Source of the DNA: Flavipsychrobacter stenotrophus
GTDB lineage: Bacteria > Bacteroidota > Bacteroidia > Chitinophagales > Chitinophagaceae
NCBI GenBank assembly: GCA_947379685.1
Contig: CANCOG010000097.1
Location: 1 to 12,018 of the forward strand
Direction of reading: 5' to 3'
DNA: 12,018 nucleotides
Below, piece by piece: positions 6,506 through 12,018 of the stretch (within the stretch, counting starts at the first letter, position 1; every line of letters starts with the position of its first letter). The position numbers and the translations under genes are program-made. The notes beneath the pieces were generated by a model. That model ran no database searches, had not been told where the DNA came from, and worked only from the letters and a program-made list of their open reading frames with translations.

Positions 6506-6535
6506 TTGGTAAATGTCGTTTTTTTCATAAATTAG
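6506..6535 (+). promoter_or_regulatory. Candidate -33/-7 promoter of the GNAT-like gene
   Basis: TTG at 6506-6508 and TAAATTAG at 6528-6535 (one mismatch to TAnnTTTG) are separated by 19 bases. The GTG start at 6540 follows four bases later, so this transcript too would be nearly leaderless. It gives the cassette its own expression, independent of the symporter. Confidence 0.4.
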
Positions 6536-6539
6536 CTAA

Positions 6540-7067
6540 GTGAAAAAAGACTTGGTAAATTTTCTGGACTTCGAGGTGGATAAGTTGACCCGCTCGATAG
6601 AGAATGCTGTCACTGGTGATAGTTTTCAAACGGAAGTGACATATTTGACCAAGACCGACTTAAAGCATACTTTAAAAAAGAGTGGTTGGTTGTTTGACCC
6701 GAAAAAAGAAGTCAAACATGACGATAGAGAAGTGTATAAGCTAACCATCCAAAATAATCAGGATATTATCCAGGGTTTGATGAGTCTGAAGATAGAGGAT
6801 GATCACATTTATCTACATTTGATTGAAAGTGCTCCATTTAACAAAGGTAAAGGGAAGATATATTTAGGTGTACCGGGTAATTTGGTAGCATTTGCCTGTC
6901 GCTTGTCGTTTCAAAAAGGATATAATGGATTCATATCCTTCCACTCAAAAACAAAACTGATTGAGCATTATGAGAAAACGCTTGGAGCCTATCATTTTGG
7001 TGGCCATCTGATGATTATCGAAACTAATGCAGCAAGATTGCTGGTGGAAAAATATTTTAAAATTTGA
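6540..7067 (+). CDS. GNAT-like acetyltransferase-fold protein, cassette gene 1
   Basis: The 175-residue protein starts at GTG. The C-terminal half reads like a GNAT acetyl-CoA-dependent acyltransferase: a strand at 89-97 (HIYLHLIES), KIYLGVPGNLVAFACRLSFQ (106-125) in the position of the acetyl-CoA loop and helix, the strand GFISFHSKT (130-138), and LIEHYEKTLGA (140-150), equivalent to the family's tyrosine-bearing motif before the last strands. The exact (Q/R)xxGx(G/A) loop is not visible, so catalysis is uncertain. The N-terminal half (1-85) is charged and unrecognised. It is translated just ahead of a 65-residue basic protein, with three bases between stop and start. The pair's size and tight coupling resemble a toxin-antitoxin or enzyme-adaptor module; the target is unknown. 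Confidence 0.6.
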   Translation: MKKDLVNFLDFEVDKLTRSIENAVTGDSFQTEVTYLTKTDLKHTLKKSGWLFDPKKEVKHDDREVYKLTIQNNQDIIQGLMSLKIEDDHIYLHLIESAPFNKGKGKIYLGVPGNLVAFACRLSFQKGYNGFISFHSKTKLIEHYEKTLGAYHFGGHLMIIETNAARLLVEKYFKI

Positions 7068-7070
7068 CTT

Positions 7071-7268
7071 ATGGGATTGATTAAAGAACCACTAGATGTT
7101 GATTTTTTTGTAGAACCAAAATTGCTTTCTGACAAAGAAAGGAAAATGATCAGCGAGTTTATTAAGGTAAGTAACAAACAAAATCTTAAGAAAGCAGAAC
7201 GCAAAAAGGACAATTTATCCCATAATAAAATAAACACAGGGACTGGCAGGAATGTATTGATTGCCTAA
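7071..7268 (+). CDS. Small basic protein, cassette gene 2, 65 aa
   Basis: The function is not recognised. Residues 1-19 (GLIKEPLDVDFFVEP) are hydrophobic/acidic, residues 20-35 (LSDKERKMISEFIKVS) look like an amphipathic helix, and residues 36-52 are strongly basic (KQNLKKAERKKDN), followed by a polar tail. There is no signal peptide and no membrane segment. It begins three bases after the GNAT-like stop, so translation is probably coupled. Its low G+C matches the partner gene. A basic tail could contact nucleic acid or an acidic partner surface; an antitoxin or accessory role is only inference. The region is real coding sequence, judging by the tight junction and the lack of stops. Confidence 0.55.
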   Translation: MGLIKEPLDVDFFVEPKLLSDKERKMISEFIKVSNKQNLKKAERKKDNLSHNKINTGTGRNVLIA

Positions 7269-7308
7269 ACTTGAAATATTCAACCTGGAAATTTATCATT
7301 TAAACGCC

Positions 7309-7380
7309 TTCAATGCGGCTGTAACATTTTTCCTCCTATTTTTAACCTCAAGAAAACCCGGCATTAAAAGCGCGTTCTAA
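7309..7380 (+). pseudogene. Displaced second copy of the symporter C-terminus
   Basis: In the phase set by the 20-base repeat, this stretch reads FNAAVTFFLLFLTSRKPG and then IKSAF before a TAA at 7378-7380. The intact symporter ends INAAVTFLFLLITSKGRR and then LVNI. The first part is identical because the DNA is identical. After the repeat the DNA differs, but the protein still aligns as a hydrophobic helix with a Thr-Ser-basic exit. The frame is open only back to 7261, with no suitable start, so it is not expressed alone. The stop lies three bases before the LOG start, as expected for the original gene end in a symporter-LOG operon. Confidence 0.55.
7310..7329 (+). repeat. 20-base direct repeat, right copy
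   Basis: This is an exact second copy of the sequence at 6411-6430. The DNA downstream shares only a short further match (CTATTTTTA at 7337-7345 and at 6431-6439, offset by seven bases), so identity stops abruptly after base 20. Upstream identity stops immediately. Confidence 0.9.
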
Positions 7381-7383
7381 AAA

Positions 7384-8082
7384 ATGAAAAAACAACTCGT
7401 TGATCTGAAGTCAAGAGACTGGACCGAAACCCGTGCACATTCCAGTTGGCAGATATTTAAAATAATGGCTGAATTTGTGCAGGGCTTTGAAACCATGGCC
7501 AAGGTAGGTCCTTGTGTTTGTGTGTTTGGTTCGGCCCGTACGAAACCCGGCAATAAATACTACGAACTGGCGGCTGAAGTAGCCCGCAGGCTGGCCGAAG
7601 AGGGCTTTGGTATTATTTCTGGCGGCGGCCCTGGCATTATGGAGGCAGCCAACAAGGGGGCGCGGGAAGCTGGCGGTAAGAGCGTCGGTTTAAATATCGA
7701 ACTTCCATTTGAACAAACCAGCAATGCCTATATAGACAGCAGCCACAATGTGAACTTCGATTACTTCTTTGTACGTAAGGTGATGTTTACAAAATACTCG
7801 CAGGCCTTTATTATGATGCCCGGGGGTTGGGGCACTATGGATGAGTTTTTTGAAGTTGCTACGTTGATTCAAACCCGCAAGTTTACACAGACCCCGATGA
7901 TATGCATGGGTTCGGCATACTGGAAAGGACTATTTGCCTGGATGCGGGAGGTAATGCAGGAGGAAGAGCACAACATAAGTCCCGGCGACCTGGATATGAT
8001 CAAGATCTTCGATACAGCCGATGAGGTGGTAGATTATATCAGCCATTTTTATACGCACAATAAGCTGCAGCCGAATTTTTAA
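7384..8082 (+). CDS. LOG-family (TIGR00730) Rossmann-fold protein
   Basis: The 232-residue protein belongs to the family of cytokinin-activating LOG enzymes and bacterial nucleoside-5'-monophosphate phosphoribohydrolases. Members remove ribose 5-phosphate from AMP-like substrates; many bacterial ones are annotated 'lysine decarboxylase' in error. The family motifs are complete: VFGSAR (47-52), SGGGPGIMEAAN (79-90), the catalytic arginine in RKVMF (131-135) and PGGWGTMDEFFEV (146-158) with the catalytic Glu154. An N-terminal extension of about 40 residues (DWTETRAHSSWQIFKIMAEF) is usual in Bacteroidota members. No signal peptide is seen. The start at 7384 is three bases after the displaced symporter stop. 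The gene ends 38 bases before the converging Uma2 gene. Its physiological role in bacteria is unclear, most likely nucleotide salvage or clean-up. Confidence 0.9.
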   Translation: MKKQLVDLKSRDWTETRAHSSWQIFKIMAEFVQGFETMAKVGPCVCVFGSARTKPGNKYYELAAEVARRLAEEGFGIISGGGPGIMEAANKGAREAGGKSVGLNIELPFEQTSNAYIDSSHNVNFDYFFVRKVMFTKYSQAFIMMPGGWGTMDEFFEVATLIQTRKFTQTPMICMGSAYWKGLFAWMREVMQEEEHNISPGDLDMIKIFDTADEVVDYISHFYTHNKLQPNF

Positions 8083-8104
8083 ATAAGCTGTTATAGATTT
8101 ACCT

Positions 8105-8144
8105 GGACATGTTTGACAATTAATCTAAACTGTCAAACATGTCC
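8105..8144. terminator. Bidirectional hairpin between the converging LOG and Uma2 genes
   Basis: GGACATGTTTGACA (8105-8118) and TGTCAAACATGTCC (8131-8144) form a perfect 14-bp stem with a 12-base loop. ACCT (8101-8104) and AGGT (8148-8151) can extend it past a TTT bulge. The minus-strand Uma2 stop (8120-8122) lies in the loop, and one arm is the coding sequence of its last residues (DMFDS). No long T-run follows on either side, so termination may be partial; the fold could also protect the 3' ends. Confidence 0.6.
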
Positions 8145-8701
8145 TTTAGGTCCAGTGAAAAGCCTTCCAGAACTGAAGAATGCACTATATCACCCGCAAC
8201 CATTATTCTTGATGGCTGGTATTTGCAACCAATTAAGGTATACACCGAAAAAGTTTTATCCTGAGGCGAAACAATCCAATACTCCCGAACGCCCGCTTCT
8301 TCATAGATTTCGTATTTGTTCTTCAGTTCTACGACATTGTTAATTGGGGAAAGAATCTCCACAACTATATCCGGAGCGCCCAGGCATCCCTTGAAATCTA
8401 GAATGGATTTGTTGCATATAACGCAAATATCTGGCTGTACTACTGTAATAATATCCTTGTCATCTTTCGATTTACGAGGTATACGAACATCAAACGGAGC
8501 GGCATAAATGTCGCACTTGCCCCCTTTTAAAAAATCGCCAATTGAAATATGCAGGTACGATGATATTTTCTGATGAATGCGGTTTGGCGCACTCATTTTA
8601 AAGATCTTACCTTTAATAAGCTCTACACGCTCCTCAAATTGCCATTTAAGATAATCGGCATAAGTGTATACTTTACTGATGTCAAGTTCGGCGAAGGTCA
8701 T
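8120..8701 (-). CDS. Second Uma2-family (DUF820) nuclease-like protein
   Basis: With the start at 8701 this is a 193-residue paralogue of the gene at 2532. The shared stretches include KVYTYADY, ERVELIKGKIF, KGCLGAPDIVVE, the QPD(V/I)CVIC strand and the EYW(V/I)VSPQ strand. The predicted nuclease residues, Asp in VQPDICVI and Glu in APDIVVEILS, are kept. The frame is open to a TTG at 8719, but that codon lies inside the -7 promoter element (8717-8724), so it would not be on the mRNA. The ATG at 8701 gives the same N-terminus as the paralogue (TFAELDISKVYTY against QLADLDLNKVYTY). The gene stands alone, divergent from gcvT. The role in the cell is unknown. Confidence 0.9.
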   Translation of the reverse strand: MTFAELDISKVYTYADYLKWQFEERVELIKGKIFKMSAPNRIHQKISSYLHISIGDFLKGGKCDIYAAPFDVRIPRKSKDDKDIITVVQPDICVICNKSILDFKGCLGAPDIVVEILSPINNVVELKNKYEIYEEAGVREYWIVSPQDKTFSVYTLIGCKYQPSRIMVAGDIVHSSVLEGFSLDLKDMFDSLD

Positions 8702-8716
8702 ATGTCGCTTTTTTTG

Positions 8717-8724
8717 CAAAAATA
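8717..8724 (-). promoter_or_regulatory. -7 element (TATTTTTG, minus strand) of the second Uma2 gene
   Basis: On the minus strand 8724-8717 reads TATTTTTG, an exact TAnnTTTG match identical to the element before the first Uma2 gene. It ends 15 bases before the ATG at 8701. It excludes the TTG at 8719 as start codon. Confidence 0.55.
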
Positions 8725-8860
8725 GGGACGATTAATGAAATAGCAGTCACAGCTAAAATACCAGCACCTCTGTGCCTTTTGCCGTCTCCATTACCCCCCA
8801 AAAAAAATCCGCGATACTATGTTCCGACCCCCGAGCTGCTCTGCACTTGCCTGCCGGACG

Positions 8861-8873
8861 GGCGGGGTTAAAC
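8861..8873. repeat. GGCGGGGTTAAAC, inverted match to 758-770
   Basis: This 13-base word is the exact reverse complement of 758-770 (GTTTAACCCCGCC). It follows a G+C-rich, partly self-complementary stretch (CCTGCCGGACGGGCGG, 8850-8865) in the Uma2-gcvT divergent gap. It is probably a fragment of a dispersed intergenic repeat. Confidence 0.45.
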
Positions 8874-8933
8874 TTTTTAGCACCCCCCTAAAACACCTTT
8901 TTTATTTTTTCCCGTACAATAAGAATATCCTGT

Positions 8934-8941
8934 TAATTTTG
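8934..8941 (+). promoter_or_regulatory. -7 element (TAATTTTG) of gcvT
   Basis: An exact TAnnTTTG match ends 29 bases before the gcvT ATG, giving a leader of about 20-25 bases. No clear -33 TTG is seen. The leader is too short for a glycine riboswitch, and no riboswitch-like fold is visible upstream. Confidence 0.5.
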
Positions 8942-8970
8942 CACCATTCACGAACATCATACGCAAGACA

Positions 8971-10056
8971 ATGAAAAACACTCCTTTTACTGAAAGGCAC
9001 ATAGCGATGGGCGCTAAAATGGCGGAATTCGCGGGCTACAACATGCCTATTTCCTATACTGGTATCAATGAAGAGCACCATGCAGTGCGCAACAATGCCG
9101 GTATTTTTGATGTAAGCCACATGGGTGAATTCATCCTGAAAGGGCCTGATGCGCTTGACCTGATACAGCGTGTTACTACCAACGATGCGTCAAAACTCAC
9201 CGATGGTAAGGCGCAGTACTCCTGTCTGCCTAACGATAACGCTGGTATAGTTGATGACTTGTTGGTGTATTGTGTGGAGCAGAACAAATCGTACATGCTC
9301 GTTGTAAATGCGTCAAATATCGATAAAGACTGGGCGTGGATCAGCAAACACAACACAAAGGGTGTTGAAATGCATAATATCTCCGACAAGACTGCGCTTT
9401 TGGCGGTTCAGGGGCCTAAGGCTACTGAATACATGCAGCAGCTTACTGATATGGACCTTGTAAATCTGAAATATTATACTTTTGCCAAAGGTACTTTCGC
9501 TGGCGTTGAAAACGTGATAGTTAGTGCTACAGGTTATACCGGGGCGGGTGGAGTAGAGATCTACTTTGAAGACAAGGACGATAATGCCGATAAGGTTTGG
9601 GAAGCTATTTTTAAAGTAGGTACACCACTGGGACTGAAACCAGTTGGCCTTGCAGCAAGGGATACACTCCGCCTGGAGAAAGGTTTCTGCCTGTATGGTA
9701 ATGATATAGACGATACTACCAGCCCTATTGAAGCAGGACTTGGCTGGATCACAAAATTCACGAAGGACTTTACCTCAAGGGCTGCAATTGAAGGCCACAA
9801 AACCAACGGCGTTTCCCGCAAACTGGTAGGAATTGAAATGGTCGACAGAGGTATTCCCCGCCACGGTCATACGATGCAGAATGCTGAAGGTAAAGAGATC
9901 GGCGTTGTGACATCGGGTACACAGGCTCCGTCACTGGGTAAGGCAATTGGTATGGCATATATTGCTACTGAGCATACCGCAGAAGGCAGCGAAGTATTTG
10001 TAATGATTCGTGACAAGGCTGTTAAGGCCAAGGTGGTTAAGATGCCATTCGCATAA
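8971..10056 (+). CDS. gcvT: Aminomethyltransferase, glycine cleavage system T protein
   Basis: The 361-residue protein is the tetrahydrofolate-dependent T protein, which releases ammonia from the aminomethyl-lipoyl arm of the H protein and forms 5,10-methylene-tetrahydrofolate. Length is normal. Family landmarks are the N-terminal TPFTERHIAMGAKMAEFAGY (4-23), FDVSHMGEF (46-54), AGIVDDLLVYC (91-101) with the conserved catalytic Asp at 96, VVNASNIDKD (111-120), and later ATGYTGAGGVEIYF and ARDTLRLEKGFCLYGNDI, followed by the barrel domain with GHTMQ and GVVTSGTQAPSLGKAIGMAY. It is cytoplasmic. No gcvH or gcvP is adjacent in the window, as often in Bacteroidota, where the system is dispersed. 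It has its own promoter and a strong terminator, so it is a single-gene unit. Confidence 0.97.
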   Translation: MKNTPFTERHIAMGAKMAEFAGYNMPISYTGINEEHHAVRNNAGIFDVSHMGEFILKGPDALDLIQRVTTNDASKLTDGKAQYSCLPNDNAGIVDDLLVYCVEQNKSYMLVVNASNIDKDWAWISKHNTKGVEMHNISDKTALLAVQGPKATEYMQQLTDMDLVNLKYYTFAKGTFAGVENVIVSATGYTGAGGVEIYFEDKDDNADKVWEAIFKVGTPLGLKPVGLAARDTLRLEKGFCLYGNDIDDTTSPIEAGLGWITKFTKDFTSRAAIEGHKTNGVSRKLVGIEMVDRGIPRHGHTMQNAEGKEIGVVTSGTQAPSLGKAIGMAYIATEHTAEGSEVFVMIRDKAVKAKVVKMPFA

Positions 10057-10065
10057 ATATTGATC

Positions 10066-10098
10066 TAAGGCATTCCGTAAGGGGTGCCTTATTTTTTT
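10066..10098 (+). terminator. Intrinsic terminator of gcvT
   Basis: TAAGGCATTCC (10066-10076) pairs with GGGGTGCCTTA (10081-10091) over 11 bp, with two G-T pairs, around a GTAA tetraloop. Seven T residues follow (10092-10098). It lies nine bases after the gcvT stop. Confidence 0.9.
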
Positions 10099-10148
10099 CC
10101 AAATTTTCTTGGTTCATTTTTTATTTTTTAGCACAATAATATTAGCAC

Positions 10149-10859
10149 ATGCTCCCCAAATTTAGTCGCGTTCTGTTGAAGCTCTCCGGTGAATCGCTCA
10201 TGGGCGATCGCCAGTATGGTATTGATCCGAAAATGCTTGAACAGTATGCTAATGAAATTAAAGCCATTACAAATGTAGGCGTACAGGTTGCGGTAGTAAT
10301 CGGCGGTGGTAACATATACCGCGGTATGAACGAACACGAAACCGGTATCGAGCGTGCCCAGGGCGATTACATGGGTATGCTGGCCACTGTTATTAATGGA
10401 ATGGCCTTACAGGCTGCTCTCGATAAGGCAGGGGTAACTACCCGCCTGCAGAGTGCCATTAAGATGGAACAGGTAGCTGAACCTTACATTCGCCGCAGGG
10501 CAATGCGCCACCTTGAAAAAGGCCGTGTGGTGATTTTTGGAGCTGGTACAGGTAATCCTTATTTTACTACCGACACAGCGGGTTCGCTGAGGGCTATTGA
10601 AATTAAGGCCGATGTGATTCTGAAGGGAACAAGGGTAGATGGCATCTATTCAGCAGATCCAGAAAAGGACCCGACAGCCATCCGTTATGAATCACTTACG
10701 TTCGCTGAAGTGATCAGCCAGAACCTGAAGGTAATGGACATGACTGCCTTCACGCTTTGTCAGGAAAACAACCTGCCGATAATCGTATTTGACATGAACC
10801 GACCGGGTAACTTACTCAATGTAGTTACTGGTAAGCATGTTGGTACTCTGGTATCTTAA
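10149..10859 (+). CDS. pyrH: UMP kinase
   Basis: The 236-residue protein is the bacterial-type uridylate kinase of the amino-acid-kinase fold, which makes UDP from UMP and ATP and acts as a hexamer in the cytoplasm. Motifs are complete: the N-terminal LLKLSGESL (9-17), VIGGGNIYRG (50-59), GDYMGMLATVINGMALQ (72-88), GAGTGNPYFTTDTA (131-144), the nucleotide-binding LKGTRVDGIYSADPEKDP (158-175) and MDMTAFTLCQENNLPI near the end. Length is typical. In many bacteria pyrH sits with tsf and frr, but here it lies between two terminators as a single gene. The upstream gap is AT-rich (TATTTTTTAG at 10122-10131 is a possible -7 element), and no better upstream start exists. Confidence 0.97.
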   Translation: MLPKFSRVLLKLSGESLMGDRQYGIDPKMLEQYANEIKAITNVGVQVAVVIGGGNIYRGMNEHETGIERAQGDYMGMLATVINGMALQAALDKAGVTTRLQSAIKMEQVAEPYIRRRAMRHLEKGRVVIFGAGTGNPYFTTDTAGSLRAIEIKADVILKGTRVDGIYSADPEKDPTAIRYESLTFAEVISQNLKVMDMTAFTLCQENNLPIIVFDMNRPGNLLNVVTGKHVGTLVS

Positions 10860-10884
10860 TACTGCCTGATAATAAATGATTTAC

Positions 10885-10918
10885 AATGGTAACCGCTGAC
10901 TGTGGTTACCATTTTTTT
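10885..10918 (+). terminator. Intrinsic terminator of pyrH
   Basis: AATGGTAACC (10885-10894) and GGTTACCATT (10904-10913) form a perfect 10-bp stem with a nine-base loop, and T residues run from 10912 to 10918. It lies 25 bases after the pyrH stop. Confidence 0.92.
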
Positions 10919-11096
10919 ATGCACTACTATTGGTTTATAAAAAAATATATGCAGCCAAATGTGTGGTTGTGAAGTGCGTTTTGGCTGGGTATAAGTTAAA
11001 ATCATGCATGAAAATGTCCACTTTTTCCAGCCCAAATTCAAAATGGCGGAAAAGTTTTGTTGACCATATCAAAAAATAACAAATTTTATAAAAAGT

Positions 11097-11109
11097 ACGT
11101 AAATTACGT
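11097..11109. promoter_or_regulatory. Perfect palindrome ACGTAAATTACGT upstream of the NHL gene
   Basis: ACGTAA and TTACGT are exact inverted arms around a central A, ending 30 bases before the ATG at 11140. The position and symmetry suit a dimeric regulator's operator, but one 13-base palindrome in AT-rich DNA could be chance. No clear TAnnTTTG element lies between it and the start. Confidence 0.25.
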
Positions 11110-11139
11110 CCTTATCTCTTATTGTGTAAAATGTACCTT

Positions 11140-12018
11140 ATGAAAGTAGCAAACATACTTGCGGTTACCCTTATGTTTTTATTGCACTGTGGCGCACAAG
11201 CGCAGATTGCTACGCATTATGCCGGCGGCGGGTTTGGTGGAGATGGCGGCCCGGCCTCAACAGCCGCAATGGGTGGGGTGAATGGTGCATATTTAGATAA
11301 TGCCGGCAATTGCTACATATCAGATGCCCAATTTAAAATCAGAAAAGTTAATGCAGCTGGTATTATTACAACTATTGCCGGAACAGGCACAAATGTAAAT
11401 TCGGGTGATGGCGGCCCGGCAACTGCTGCGGACATATCCAGAGCAGCAGGAGTGGCTATGGACAGACAGGGGAACATATATTTTGGTTCCGGATTCACTA
11501 TCAGAAAAATTAACTCTGCCGGGATTATTACAACTATCGCCGGAGATACTTCAGCATCTGGAGGAACCGGCATTTCTGGTGATGGTGGGCCAGCTACTGC
11601 TGCTAGTTTGGATTATGCGGTTAGCATTGTTTTCGATTCTATCAACAACCTTTACTTTGCTGATGCAAATACAAATCGAATACGTAAAATTGACACAAGT
11701 GGAATCATAACGACCATTGCCGGAGCTGCAGGTTACGGCTATGGGGGTGACGGAGGACCTGCTACTGCTGCACAATTCAACACTCCTACTGGCTTAGCTA
11801 TTGACAGAGCCGGAAATCTGTATATTTCAGATGGAGGTAATTATAGAATAAGATGCATAAATACAGCGGGGATTATCAATACGATTGCAGGCAACGGAAC
11901 CAATGGTTATAGCGGTGATGGCGGTGCAGCGACTGCTGCAATGCTCTCCTTTCTTATGGGCGTGGCAACAGATGACCTTGGCAATATATATATATCTGAT
12001 AAAGACAACTACAGGATC
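11140..12018 (+). CDS. Secreted NHL-repeat protein, N-terminal part (runs off the window)
   Basis: The frame is open from ATG 11140 to the window end (293 codons) with no stop. An in-frame ATG three codons earlier (11131) is possible, but the later start gives the standard signal peptide MKVANILAVTLMFLLHCGAQAQ, cleaved near residue 22. The rest is five near-regular units of about 56 residues. Each begins GDGGPA (at 34, 89, 147, 203 and, as GDGGAA, 259), followed by ATAA, a strand GxAxDxxGNxY(I/F)(S/A)D, then (R)IRK(I/V) and GIITTIAG. This is the NHL-repeat pattern, each unit forming one beta-propeller blade. Such proteins in Bacteroidota often end in a type IX secretion sorting domain, which would lie beyond the window. 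The ligand is unknown; no enzymatic motif is seen. Confidence 0.88.
   Translation, partial: MKVANILAVTLMFLLHCGAQAQIATHYAGGGFGGDGGPASTAAMGGVNGAYLDNAGNCYISDAQFKIRKVNAAGIITTIAGTGTNVNSGDGGPATAADISRAAGVAMDRQGNIYFGSGFTIRKINSAGIITTIAGDTSASGGTGISGDGGPATAASLDYAVSIVFDSINNLYFADANTNRIRKIDTSGIITTIAGAAGYGYGGDGGPATAAQFNTPTGLAIDRAGNLYISDGGNYRIRCINTAGIINTIAGNGTNGYSGDGGAATAAMLSFLMGVATDDLGNIYISDKDNYRI

Larger units (their letters stand above)
6411..7329. mobile_element. Putative inserted two-gene cassette at the symporter 3' end
   Basis: The segment between the two 20-base repeats holds a promoter, a GNAT-like gene and a small basic-protein gene, but no recombinase. By hand count G+C is 28% at 7081-7140 and 32% at 7141-7200, against 50% at 7501-7560 in the LOG gene. 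The right repeat continues in frame as a second symporter C-terminus. This is the pattern left when an element integrates in the 3' end of a gene and supplies a replacement end. With no integrase present, homologous or illegitimate recombination is an alternative. The borders could be off by tens of bases. Confidence 0.4.

Noticed and set aside
7384..8082. Lysine decarboxylase annotation for the LOG-family gene
   Set aside because: The PGGxGTxxE motif identifies the LOG/TIGR00730 family; the decarboxylase name is a known misannotation.
8113..8343. Plus-strand open frame of 76 codons opposite the second Uma2 gene
   Set aside because: It lies antisense to a well-supported gene and has no recognisable domain; its openness follows from the codon use of the minus-strand gene.
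8942..8970. Glycine riboswitch in front of gcvT
   Set aside because: The likely leader is only about 20-25 bases and no riboswitch-like fold is seen upstream.
11313..11573. Minus-strand open frame of 86 codons rich in Pro, Ala and Val
   Set aside because: It is the complement of the NHL repeats and reflects their composition; no signal for a gene.
11405..11710. Plus-strand open frame of 101 codons inside the NHL-repeat gene
   Set aside because: It is a shifted frame of the repeat-coding sequence; the regular GDGGPA units are in the other frame, which is open to the window end.
1..12018. rRNA, tRNA, insertion sequence with transposase, or replication origin
   Set aside because: Reading both strands showed no rRNA-like stretch, no cloverleaf with CCA end, no transposase motif and no cluster of origin boxes; a weak tRNA-like fold could still be missed without a covariance search.

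Overview
The window reads as chromosomal DNA of a member of the Bacteroidota, probably of the Chitinophagaceae/Sphingobacteriales kind. Several start codons sit just downstream of the Bacteroidota -7 promoter element (TAnnTTTG), classic Shine-Dalgarno sequences are largely absent, and exported proteins end their signal peptides in Ala-Gln. The intergenic DNA carries hairpin-rich repeats, and the gene set (Uma2-family nucleases, LOG-family protein, SSS transporter, NHL-repeat secreted protein) fits. No species can be named from the sequence alone.

Layout. Positions 1-285 hold a possible CDS tail and a diverged copy of a three-hairpin repeat. A small hypothetical gene follows (286-546), then a 553-base gap with hairpins and an intact copy of the same repeat bounded by a 24-base perfect inverted repeat (774-925). 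Next, all on the plus strand, come a GlcD-type FAD-linked oxidase (1100-2503), a Uma2-family nuclease (2532-3128), an outer-membrane beta-barrel protein (3233-3859), an orphan HicB-like protein (3894-4088) and an exported alpha/beta-hydrolase-like protein (4104-4736). A sodium:solute symporter follows (4961-6478), then an AT-rich pair made of a GNAT-like protein (6540-7067) and a 65-residue basic protein (7071-7268), then a LOG-family phosphoribohydrolase-like gene (7384-8082). A second Uma2 gene lies on the minus strand (8120-8701), converging on the LOG gene over a bidirectional hairpin. The right end has the housekeeping genes gcvT (8971-10056) and pyrH (10149-10859), each closed by a strong intrinsic terminator, and the first 293 codons of a secreted NHL-repeat protein that runs off the window (11140-12018).

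Main observation. The last transmembrane segment of the symporter is encoded twice. A 20-base stretch near its 3' end (6411-6430) recurs exactly at 7310-7329, in the same codon phase. There it continues through a plausible alternative C-terminal tail to a stop at 7378-7380, three bases before the LOG start codon. The GNAT-like/small-protein pair lies between the two copies and is visibly poorer in G+C than its neighbours. The simplest reading is that a roughly 0.9-kb two-gene cassette entered the 3' end of the symporter gene, left the gene a working end, and split an ancestral symporter-LOG operon. The cassette itself looks like a toxin-antitoxin-like or modification module, but this is inference.

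The second theme is the repeat family. Each of its two copies folds into three successive hairpins with three-base loops, with one compensatory base-pair change between copies. The genes themselves are mostly independent functions (one-carbon metabolism, pyrimidine nucleotide synthesis, transport, envelope), not one pathway.
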